From contig GG745331.1 in the NCBI GenBank assembly GCA_000151295.1, positions 898,973-960,453 on the forward strand: a DNA stretch of 61,481 bases. The letters run 5' to 3'. The position numbers and the translations under genes were made by a program. The first letter of the stretch is position 1, and each line of letters begins with the position of its first letter. Source of the stretch: Allomyces macrogynus ATCC 38327 (lineage: Eukaryota; Blastocladiomycota; Blastocladiomycetes; Blastocladiales; Blastocladiaceae). Positions 1 to 8,220 of this stretch are shown piece after piece. The notes under the pieces are model-generated. The model searched no databases, was not told the origin of the DNA, and saw only the letters and a list, made by a program, of their open reading frames with translations.

Positions 1-286
1 CTCGTAGGTCGTGCTGCGCGTCGGCGATCACCGTAGCGAGGTGCACAGCAGCAAATTCCGGCAGCGGAACGAGTATTGTCGAAATCACAGCAGAGATGAG
101 GCCCACGAGCACGGTCGAACGAACGCTGGCGCGTGCGTGTAAGTTGGGGAGCGCGGAGGTGGGTCCGCGGGCGAGGGCGGAGCGACAGCTGGTGGACTTG
201 GCTGAGAAAGCAACGTAATCCCCGAGATCGGGTGTGCTCGTCGGCTGGCGCCGCGGTCGTTGAGTGTCGTCCTGGTGGTCGGTCAT
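1..286 (-). CDS. N-terminal part of an unidentified membrane protein, cut by the window edge
   Basis: A minus-strand frame opens with ATG at 284-286 and stays open to base 1, giving about 95 residues with no stop. The first 50 residues are polar and rich in Arg, Pro and Ser. Residues about 55-80 form a convincing hydrophobic helix (core LVGLISAVISTILVPL). Third codon positions are mostly G or C, as in confirmed genes here. The gene is divergent from the FAD protein starting at 838. An intron in this stretch cannot be excluded. No family was recognised, and the call rests on frame openness, composition and the membrane segment. Confidence 0.5.
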   Translation of the reverse strand, partial: MTDHQDDTQRPRRQPTSTPDLGDYVAFSAKSTSCRSALARGPTSALPNLHARASVRSTVLVGLISAVISTILVPLPEFAAVHLATVIADAQHDLR

Positions 287-837
287 GAGTATGAGTGGTC
301 GGGATCGGTGCTGGTGGGATGACTGTGGCCCCTCGCTACCGCGACGAGTGGGTGGTGCGCGCGGTGCTCCATGTTGTGCGGGCCAACTTGACAAGTGCTC
401 GTGGTGGAGAAGGGCGGGAACGTCGTCGTCGGCAACCCTGCGAACCGTTGACGGGCCGAGAGTGGTCGGTCAGCGTGCGGTGAGAATGGCCACACCAGCG
501 TCACGTCTCATCGTTCGATCGCGTCGCTTTGGTGTCCCCCACCGTCTCCCAGTTCCCTCGATCGCGATCACGCCCGCAACGCTCTCGCACCCAACGGCAA
601 CGCTGACGCGAACTTGACAGCCGACAGACACGTCGTGCCGCGCCCCGCCTGAATGGATGGTCCCGGCGCCTTCAAAACGGGCGCGTCCCCGCCCGGCCGC
701 CGATGCTCCTTTGCTCGTCCCCGCTGTTGCAACTGAGCTGCTCTGATCCAACGACGGCGTCTCCAAGGACCGCTGATCCATTGCACGCACTTGATCCTAC
801 ACCCCTATCCCGCACCAACCTGGCCAGTCCAAGCACC
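287..837. other. Divergent intergenic region
   Basis: About 550 bp between the start of the left-edge membrane gene (minus) and the start of the FAD protein (plus). It presumably holds both promoters. Several short overlapping frames exist but none has a domain or consistent codon preference. No TATA box or repeat stands out. Confidence 0.4.
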
Positions 838-2892
838 ATGGCCCCGACAGTCGACCCGCTCCCGCCCTCGTCGCGCCCGCTGCGCGTCGCTGTTGTCGGC
901 AGCGGTATTGCCGGCCTCTCTGCTGCCTGGCTGCTCTCGCGGTACCCCGAGTTCTATGCTGTGACGCTCTACGAGGCCGACGACTACCTCGGCGGGCACA
1001 CGCACACGGTCGACGTCCCGCCGCTCAAGGAGTTTGCCGACCAAGTTCCCCCAGCACCCGTCGACACGGGCTTTATCGTATGCAACCCTGTCACCTACCC
1101 AAACCTGCTCGCCTTTCTCGATGCCGTGCAAGTCGGCGTGACCCCCTCGGACATGTCCTTTTCCGTGTCGCGCAACCAAGGCGCGTTCGAGTGGGCGGGC
1201 GATACCCTCAAGACGCTCTTTGCGCAGCGCGAGAACGTGCTCGATTTCTCCGAGAACGGCATCTGGCGCATGGTCTTGGACGTGCTGCGATTCCACTGGC
1301 ACGCGGCCGCGATCGCGGATCTCGCTGACAAGGTCACGTTCGGTGCCGCGGGCGTGACCGAGGCCGATCGTGCACGGTATGCGTACCACGCGCGGCAGTC
1401 GATTGGCGAGTTTTTGAGTGCCGGCAACTACTCACCGTCGTTCAAGCACAATTTCCTGGTCCCGCAGACGGCGGCGATTTGGTCGACGCCCGCGGGCACC
1501 TGCCTCGACGAGTTCCCGATCCTGACGCTGATTCGGTTCTTCCGCAACCACCGGATGCTGCAGTTGGTCGGACGCCCGAAATGGCTCACGATCCCGCTCG
1601 GGTCTCGGTCGTACGTGGCTAAGGTCGCTGAGCAGATCCCTGACGTGCGCGTTGGCCAACGCGTCACGAAAATCACGCGTGGCACGCTCACCAACCAACC
1701 GACGTCGCTCGAGGACTTTCCGCGCGGCCAAGTGACCGTCACCGACGACCTTGACGGCGCGAGCGTCTACGACTATGTGATTCTCGCGACGCACGGCGAC
1801 ATTTCTTTGCAGCTGCTCGCCGACGCGACCCCGCGCGAGCGCGAGGTGCTCGGCAAAGTGCGTTTCTCCAAAAACCGCGCCGTCCTGCACCGCGACCCCG
1901 CGCTGATGCCCAAGCGGCGCGAGACGTGGGCGGCCTGGAACTACCTGACCAAGACCACTGCCGACGGGAACGAAGCCGACGGCGTGTGCGTCACCTACTG
2001 GATGAACCGGCTGCAGCCCTTCATTCCGAGGCGCACGCACGGCGACGTGTTCGTCACGGTCAACCCGCTCTACGAGCCGGACCCGAGTCTGGTCATCCAA
2101 GAGTACCTCTACGACCACCCGGTCTATGGGTTTGATCTCGTCCAGGCGCAGGAACAGCTCGCGTCGATTGCGAATACGCGGTTCACGGGGTTCGCGGGGG
2201 CTTGGTGCAATTACGGATTCCACGAGGACGGCGTCACGGCGGGGCTGGCCGCAGCGGCGGCATTAGGCGCGACCCCGCCGTTCCCGGTGCTGTTGAATGG
2301 CGGGTACCCGACGCACCGCACTTTGTTCCACCCGGTTACGGGGCTCCCGATCGTCCCGTCCCCCGCAAAGTACCTCGCGCACCTCGGCGCGCACTTGCCA
2401 AGGGACGCGGTCGCTCAATTGCGTCGCGCGGCACCCGCGGCACCTGCCGTTGCGCGGCAACACACGGTGGATTTGACGTGGGCTCAGACACTCGCGGCGC
2501 TCGGTGCCGCGGCGGCCACGGCGTGGCGCGGTGGGGTCGCGGCCGAGGTCCAAGATGCGCCCATGGTCCAGGGCGAGCCGGGAGCGACGGTGCCCGTGCG
2601 GTCGGTCCCGGCGCGCGCGATGCGTGGACTAACGGCGCAGGTGCGAGCGCTCGAGTTGGCGGAACGGATGCTGATGGTGGTGTTATTTGCGTGTGTGGGG
2701 ATCCCGCTGCTGGTGTTGGGTAAGGCGCTGGGTTACGTGCAGGTGCAGGACACGGTTGCGGAGGCGGCCAAAGGGGTCGTGGGCGGTGCGAGTGAGGAGA
2801 AAGAGCTGGTGTGGGTGCACCCGCGCGTGCGGATTGTGTGGCAAAAGAGTGGTGCGCGGAATGCTCAGGAGGAGGAGGCGAAGAACAAGTGA
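838..2892 (+). CDS. FAD/NAD(P)-binding amine-oxidase-like protein (COG2907 type)
   Basis: Intronless, 684 aa from ATG 838; an in-frame ATG at 703 is upstream of a region without coding character. Residues about 20-26 carry the Rossmann dinucleotide motif GSGIAG, followed by the acidic FAD-ribose residue in LYEADDYLGGHTHTV. This arrangement is characteristic of the predicted NAD/FAD-binding, amine-oxidase-like family (COG2907), often near cyclopropane-fatty-acid synthases in bacteria; here the neighbours are unrelated. The body matches that family in length, with conserved-looking blocks such as CNYGFHEDG near residue 455. The last 120 residues add an Ala-rich linker and one hydrophobic helix (MLMVVLFACVGIPLLVLG), suggesting C-terminal membrane anchoring. 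Substrate is unknown; family assignment is firm, function is not. Confidence 0.88.
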   Translation: MAPTVDPLPPSSRPLRVAVVGSGIAGLSAAWLLSRYPEFYAVTLYEADDYLGGHTHTVDVPPLKEFADQVPPAPVDTGFIVCNPVTYPNLLAFLDAVQVGVTPSDMSFSVSRNQGAFEWAGDTLKTLFAQRENVLDFSENGIWRMVLDVLRFHWHAAAIADLADKVTFGAAGVTEADRARYAYHARQSIGEFLSAGNYSPSFKHNFLVPQTAAIWSTPAGTCLDEFPILTLIRFFRNHRMLQLVGRPKWLTIPLGSRSYVAKVAEQIPDVRVGQRVTKITRGTLTNQPTSLEDFPRGQVTVTDDLDGASVYDYVILATHGDISLQLLADATPREREVLGKVRFSKNRAVLHRDPALMPKRRETWAAWNYLTKTTADGNEADGVCVTYWMNRLQPFIPRRTHGDVFVTVNPLYEPDPSLVIQEYLYDHPVYGFDLVQAQEQLASIANTRFTGFAGAWCNYGFHEDGVTAGLAAAAALGATPPFPVLLNGGYPTHRTLFHPVTGLPIVPSPAKYLAHLGAHLPRDAVAQLRRAAPAAPAVARQHTVDLTWAQTLAALGAAAATAWRGGVAAEVQDAPMVQGEPGATVPVRSVPARAMRGLTAQVRALELAERMLMVVLFACVGIPLLVLGKALGYVQVQDTVAEAAKGVVGGASEEKELVWVHPRVRIVWQKSGARNAQEEEAKNK

Positions 2893-3234
2893 AGAGGGGA
2901 GAGAGGTTGTTTGATATCCTTGCCGTAGTTGCCGAAATGCATTGCTGTATTGCCAACATCATGTGCCGGTTTCGGGTGGAGAGCATGGAGAGCAACCTTG
3001 CCGAACCCGACGCGCGCGTCACGGCCTTGGAGACGAGTACGACGTTGTCGAGGAGCAAATCATAGAGCAGATCAACAGCAAAGCGAGACAGAACGTGCGA
3101 ACCTCAGAGCCACGTGAACGGGGCCTGTTTCGTGTGGCGACGTGGCGAACCTCAGCCAATCTCTCCCCATCCTGCGCGTCCTCTCTCTCCAACGTCCCCA
3201 TTTCCGACCTCCAACAACCAAATCAACTCCAGCC
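2893..3234. other. Intergenic spacer
   Basis: About 340 bp between two same-strand genes, probably 3' UTR plus the next promoter. Just before the next start it is pyrimidine-rich with CCAA-type runs. No other feature was seen. Confidence 0.4.
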
Positions 3235-3852
3235 ATGGCCCGCACGCTGCAACAATCCGGCAAACCCAAACCCAAGAAACTGCCCAAGCACGAGCGCGAC
3301 GCGCTTCGCGCCGCTGCCCAGCGCGCGCACGAACTCGGGCGCAAGTACATCATCCCGGCCCTCTTCGCGATCCCCGTCGCCCTCTTCGCCGTGTTCTTCG
3401 CGCTCTACGGGTGGGGCAGCACGGCACCCGCCGCGCCCTTGATCCGCATGGAAACGAGTACCGGTGCTGACGCGGGAAGGGTGCAGCAGGCACCGCCTGC
3501 CGTCGTGCCACCAAGTGCCGCCGCTGCAGGCCCAGACGACGCGCTGAGAGGAGAGTCGCCCGCGAGCAGGATGACGTCCGAGCAGACGGAGCAGCTCGCG
3601 CGGATGATGATGGAACAGCTGGCCAAGTTTGCGGGCGCCGGGAACCCGGACTTGAAGTTGACGTTCAACGACAAGGAAGTGCGCGTCGGGGACCTGGTGG
3701 GGGAGGGGGAGGGCGTACCGTTCGACGATGATGCGGCGAGCAGCGCCGGCGATGCGGCACCTGTAGGAGCGGACGCGCAAGCAGGAGGTGCAGAACCCGC
3801 GGCAGCGGCGGCCCAAGTCGTTGACGCCGACGACGATGTCGACTTGGAGTGA
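3235..3852 (+). CDS. Single-pass membrane protein of unknown function
   Basis: 205 aa from ATG 3235, chosen because the sequence turns protein-like there and the preceding CCAGCC context suits a fungal start; an in-frame ATG 93 bases upstream adds a Ser/Pro-rich stretch of doubtful reality. Residues 1-35 are very basic (KPKPKKLPKHERD). Residues about 38-58 form one transmembrane helix (ALFAIPVALFAVFFALYGWG). The remainder is acidic and Ala-rich, with a helical, Met-rich segment (MTSEQTEQLARMMMEQLAKF) and a folded-looking patch (KLTFNDKEVRVGDLVG). The basic side suggests N-in topology. No family was recognised. Confidence 0.65.
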   Translation: MARTLQQSGKPKPKKLPKHERDALRAAAQRAHELGRKYIIPALFAIPVALFAVFFALYGWGSTAPAAPLIRMETSTGADAGRVQQAPPAVVPPSAAAAGPDDALRGESPASRMTSEQTEQLARMMMEQLAKFAGAGNPDLKLTFNDKEVRVGDLVGEGEGVPFDDDAASSAGDAAPVGADAQAGGAEPAAAAAQVVDADDDVDLE

Positions 3853-4330
3853 TCTTCGAGGATGCTGCCGAAGCGTGGCGAGAAAGGTCCAGGCCACACC
3901 GTCGTGCGGCCAGAAATACATTTTTTGCTTTGCACTGGGTTCTGCGGTCTTTCCCCACCTGTCTCGCAACATCTCTCAAACTGAGCGTGATATTCGCGTG
4001 CCTGTGGCGCAGACGATGCACGTGCAATGTGCAGCGCCGGCAGCTACCTGCGCGCGTCCGGGCCAAGTCGCGCCAAGTCGTGCGCAACGCTCCACAAGCC
4101 GGCTTGGATTGCCGAGCGCCAGGACCCAGGCTGCGACGCTCTCTTCTCCAACATTTCTCCACGTCAAGCCAGACCGACCGAAGTCTGACCCGATCCTTCT
4201 TGCTGCAAGTCGCTTCAAAACCGCTGCTCGCCCGCCCACAGCACCAGACCCGCTCAAGTTCCAGCAACCGTCGTTTCGTCGACCTTGAATCAAGCACCAG
4301 CCAACCCAACACCAACCAGCAACACCAACC
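3853..4330. other. Intergenic region with no supported gene
   Basis: About 480 bp between two same-strand membrane-protein genes. Open frames here lack domains and continue into introns of the next gene. It ends in a CAACC-rich leader before ATG 4331. No repeats seen. Confidence 0.4.
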
Positions 4331-4896
4331 ATGGCCGGCTGTGGACCATTTTCCGCGTTCGCCTCGGGCGACTACCGCATGTCATTTATCCTGCTTTCAG
4401 CGCTCGGCGTCGCGCAGGTCATTCTCGACGGGCTCGCAATTACAAGCTACTCGTTCTCAAGCAGTATGGAGCCAGCACCAAGTCCTCGCGCTCGCTAGCA
4501 CGTCGCGCAGGGAGAGCTCACGACCGTGTTTCGCCCAATTAGTCGTGACCGGAGCGATCATTTCGTTGATCCTCATCATCTTCAAGATGCTCTGCGTAAT
4601 CACGATCCTCTACGCGTTCTACCAGCGCAACTGGAGCCTGTTCCGCAATTTCCTCGGCATGCTCACGATCATGGTCATTGCTGTCGTCATTCTTGCTGTG
4701 ATTACGCTCGGCACGATCAAGATGTTTGGCACAATTGGATTGGTGCTCGAGGTGCGTTTTGGTTCGGCAAGGTGGGGGCGCTACGTGCCCCAAAACGACA
4801 AGACAAGACTGACGGATTTCACGACTCGACCAGATTTTGTTTGTCGGCTACGCGTTCTGGTGCCATCGCACGTTCTCGAAGAGCATCTTGCCATGA
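4331..4896 (+). CDS. Small four-helix (tetraspan) membrane protein, three exons
   Basis: Exons 4331-4463, 4543-4751 and 4834-4896 join in frame to 134 aa. The introns are 79 bp (GTATGG...ATTAG) and 82 bp (GTGCGT...CCAG). Four hydrophobic segments follow one another: residues about 17-40 (FILLSALGVAQVILDGLAI), 46-70 (TGAIISLILIIFKMLCVITI), 78-103 (GMLTIMVIAVVILAVITLG), and a short fourth helix ending near TRP/CHR residues at the C terminus. Loops are tiny, as in many fungal tetraspan or MARVEL-like proteins, but no diagnostic motif was seen. The splice model is supported by restoring continuous hydrophobicity; a further 3' exon is possible because in-frame-like hydrophobic coding continues past 4896. 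Confidence 0.6.
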
Positions 4897-5272
4897 TTTG
4901 CGTCAGCTTCGTTGTCGCTGTCGAGGTGATGCTGTCCTTTTTATTGCTTGCGCGACCTGTTCGTCACCCTGTATTTATTCAAACAATTTTGCTCCGTCTC
5001 CATGATCGCAATCGTCACAGCCCTGATCTCCATCCAGTCGCCTGCCGCCGACGCGACCACGTGCCAGCCTGATTGCAAACCTATGGAAATCCATTTTCGC
5101 TGTATCGCTTGGTACAAGAGCCAACGCAAAGTCCCGTTCCCTCCCTCCCCTCCATTCATTCCCCCATCCCTCCCGGACCCCTCCACCAACTCTAAAACGC
5201 CCGCCATCCACCCATCATTCCCGGCCAAGTCCGCCCTCCTTCTCGCCCCAGTCCAATCCGCCCCTCCCCATC
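4897..5272. other. Convergent intergenic region
   Basis: About 375 bp between the 3' ends of the tetraspan gene (plus) and the kinase gene (minus). It contains a C/T-rich tract at about 5140-5270. It presumably holds both 3' UTRs and polyadenylation signals; none is distinctive. Confidence 0.4.
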
Positions 5273-7238
5273 CTAATCCGTCGCGCCACGCGACGCCGGC
5301 AACGCGACATCCGCCGCCGACCTACCCGGCACCTCCTCCACAATCGGCGGCGGCGGCGGCGGGATCACGCCCGTCGCCGAGACCGACCCGCGCGGGACGC
5401 CATGGCCCGGCGACGTCGAATCCGAGCATGTCGACGAGGCTCCCGGTAAGCCTGACGCGTCGTCGCGCACGATCGCCTGCAAATCAATAAACGAGTGTTC
5501 GCCGAGACTGCGCTTGTTGGGCTTGGGTTTTGAGTAGTCATAGACGAGGAACTTTTCATCCATCAACCTCTCTTCCTTGGATTGCGGTGGCGCGCCGGGT
5601 TTCGGCGTCGCGCGCTTCTTGTGCTTGAGCGGGTTCTCTTCGAGAAGGAGTTCTTCGAGTTCGTGCGTCGCGTCGAAGTTAGGGCGCTTGCTCTGTTTTG
5701 GTTGGGGGTTGGTGTGGAGTCAGCGTGGTGGAAAGAGAGGAGAACGGGAGATGTGAGGGTGCCGCGACATACGTCGGGAATGAACGGTGCAATCGCCTCC
5801 TTGGTCTCCATGTGGTCCCAGTCGAGATGCTTGAGCCAAGCGTGGTCCTTGAGGTCTTGCAGGCCCGTCGGCCCACACCCGAGCCGCTTGGTCACGTCGC
5901 GCGTCAAAAACTAACCGTCGGCACCCCAGGGTCAGTCAAAGGTGGAGACGCGTTCATTTGACGCGAGCCGGGAGCCGTACACCGCGCAAGCACTCGATGC
6001 ACGCCTTCGACACGTGGCTCGACGCGTTCTCCGGGAACACCAAGTCGTCGTACAAGATGGCTTGCGTCAGCGCCTCGTTGGTCTTGCCGCGGTACGGGCG
6101 CTTGAAGGTGAAAGGACGCGTCGTCAGCAAGGGTCGCGTGAGTCGTTGGGGAAGGGAAGTGAGCGGTACCTTGCCAAACAAGAGCTCGAACGCCATGACG
6201 CCGAGACTCCACCAGTCGACCGACTCAAAGTAGCCCTTCTTGCTGAGAACCTCGGGGGCTATTGGGGGGAAGGGGGAAGGGGGAAGGGGGAAGGGGGAAG
6301 GGGGGGGGGGGTCGTGAGCGATGCGCACGCGTGCGAGATGATCGAGCTCGCTCAACGCGTACCCATATACGCCATGGACCCGGCAACGGCCGTCAGCGGC
6401 TTCTTTTCGTTGTAGTGCACGGCAATGTTGAAGTCGGTCAAGTGCGCGTGGCCCTCTAAAGTTTGGCGTGGAACGACGCGTCAGGAACCGTGTCGGTGCA
6501 GAACGCGACTAGCGTGAGGGGCGACGTACTCTCGCACAAAAGCACGTTATCCGGTTTCAGGTCCCTAAAAAACGCCGAGCACGTGCGTCAGCTCATGTCC
6601 TGCGAGTTTTCGGGTGGACTCCACCCGATTCCACCCGAACGTACCGATGCACAATCTTGCGCGAGTGCAAGTAATGCAGCCCGAGCGCGACCTCGGCCAC
6701 GTAAAACTGGACCATGTCCTCCTTAAGGCACCCTTGCCGGTCGAGGTGGAACCGCAAGTCACCGCCGAGCATCAAGTCAATGATCATAAACATGTTTTCG
6801 TCGTCCTGGAACGCGAACCGCAAGTTGCAGACGAGCGGGAAGTCGATTTCCTCGAGTAGCCGCCGCTCCTGGATAATGTTCTCAACGGCGCGCATCTTGA
6901 TGCATTTTTCCTTGTTGATGTACTTGAGTGCATAGATTTTCTGGTCCTTTTTGTGCTGCACGACGCGCACCTAGTGGGGCGGGGCAGAGTAAGTGGATCG
7001 GTGCGTGAGGAACGGCGGGGTGGGTCGCGCGTGAGAGAGCAAAGGTGGACGTACTTTGCCAAACGCGCCCTTGCCGACCGATCGAAGCAGCTCAAAGTGA
7101 TTCAAGTCGACTAACAGGCGAGCAAGAGACGATAAGTTCCTTGGCCTCAAAACGCGGCCTCCAGAGCAAAGCTGACCAGCAGATAGTACCTTCGCCGTCA
7201 AAATCAATTTCCTCCTCCTTGCAGCACACGCCGCCCAT
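5273..7238 (-). CDS. YANK/STK32-family AGC serine/threonine kinase, multi-exon
   Basis: Start ATG at 7236-7238 gives MGGVCCKEEEIDFDGE, a typical N-myristoylation/palmitoylation leader of YANK kinases, so a membrane-associated kinase is expected. After an intron come the Gly loop (GKGAFGKV), the VAIK-type lysine (YALKYINKEK), HR-DLKPDN split by an intron, and the DFG position as DFN, which is characteristic of YANK/STK32. The activation loop leads to YMAPEVL across another intron, then WWSLGVMAFELLFG, PYRGKT, and the C-terminal RLGCGPTGLQDLKDHAWL. The AGC-like tail contains NFDATHELEELLLEENPLKHKKR-type sequence in the final exon, then a Pro/Ser-rich C terminus ending at 5273-5275. All key catalytic residues are visible. 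At least seven introns are inferred from GT/AG sites; exon edges in the middle of the gene are approximate. Confidence 0.88.
6262..6310. repeat. G-rich heptamer tandem repeat (GGGGGAA-type) inside a kinase intron
   Basis: On the plus strand four to five GGGGGAA-like units run into a terminal block of about twelve G. On the coding (minus) strand this is a CCCCCTT repeat immediately before the CAATAG acceptor of the exon beginning PEVLSKKG, so it serves as that intron's polypyrimidine tract. The G strand could form quadruplexes. Confidence 0.85.
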
Positions 7239-8220
7239 GGTGGCAGTCGTTGGCGGCCGACGTGCGGTCGCGTCGCGTTGCCCGCGGGGGCCAGGTCAAA
7301 CGGGTACGGTGCGTGGGCACACGCGGGTGGAAGGAGAGCGCAGAGCGGACGACGCGTCGGTCTATCGAGAAATGGGCGGGGAGGTCCGGCCAACGGGACG
7401 CGCCGACGAAGGGAGCGAGTTGCGCGAGCGCCGGGAGTTGCCAGGGTGCGAATAATGTGGTCGGGTTCCGGCGAGTCGGTCGAAAGACGGTGGCTGCGAA
7501 ACGAGGGCCCGGGCCGGCCAGGATCCGATCGGGTTGAGTAGCGTTGACAGGTTGCGGGGGGGGGGGGGGGGGTAAGCAGGCAGCAGGTGCCAGAAATTGC
7601 CTGTGGTGCGGTCCCCTCACGGAGCAAACCGAGGACGTCGTTTGGGTGCCAATGCAGCGAGTGTCGGCGCTTGCGCGAGGAGTAGGGTCGTGGTGCGACG
7701 TGGCGGCCGGGCCTTCGTGAGCAAACGGGGACGAGAAAGAGGTGCAACGCGGTGAGGAAAAATCAAGTTGTTATTACGGCGCGATCACGTGTGCCAAGTC
7801 GAGGAGACATGCGCCGCAGTTTGTGGCAGATGTTGGGGCGGTGCACATGAGATGGGCGTGACCGTGCCGGGCTGCTTCCTTGGCTCCAAAACGCCGAGTT
7901 CAGCGCCTTGCTCGTCCTGCAGCACACATCGTCCGCCACGACGCCGCGACTCACGAGCGAGCAACCGACTCCAACCACCAAGCTCCTCGGCGACTATCCG
8001 CAACTGCCTTCCAGCTCCTCAATGACCGGCCTCAGACTCCCAAATGCGCAGGACCATCACGACGACGGCCGACCAGCATGCTGAAGGACGCAACAAGGGT
8101 CGACGGCCACGCCGCGCCCTCCCGCCTGCGCTCGCTCGCTCTTGCGCGCTCTCTCTCGAGTGGCCGAAACTGTTCCTCACGACGAGTCAAGCAATCCATT
8201 GATTCCCGTCCTCCTGCACG
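7239..8220. other. Divergent intergenic region with a 17-18 nt poly-G run
   Basis: About 980 bp separate the kinase start (minus) from the fusion-protein start (plus). An uninterrupted G run lies at about 7555-7572. No domain-bearing frame was found. The segment before 8221 is pyrimidine-rich and ends CACG-ATG. It presumably carries both promoters. Confidence 0.4.

Noticed and set aside
6262..6310. Telomere-like reading of the GGGGGAA repeat
   Set aside because: Only a few units, embedded in an intron with normal genes on both sides; it does not match a TTAGGG-type fungal telomere.
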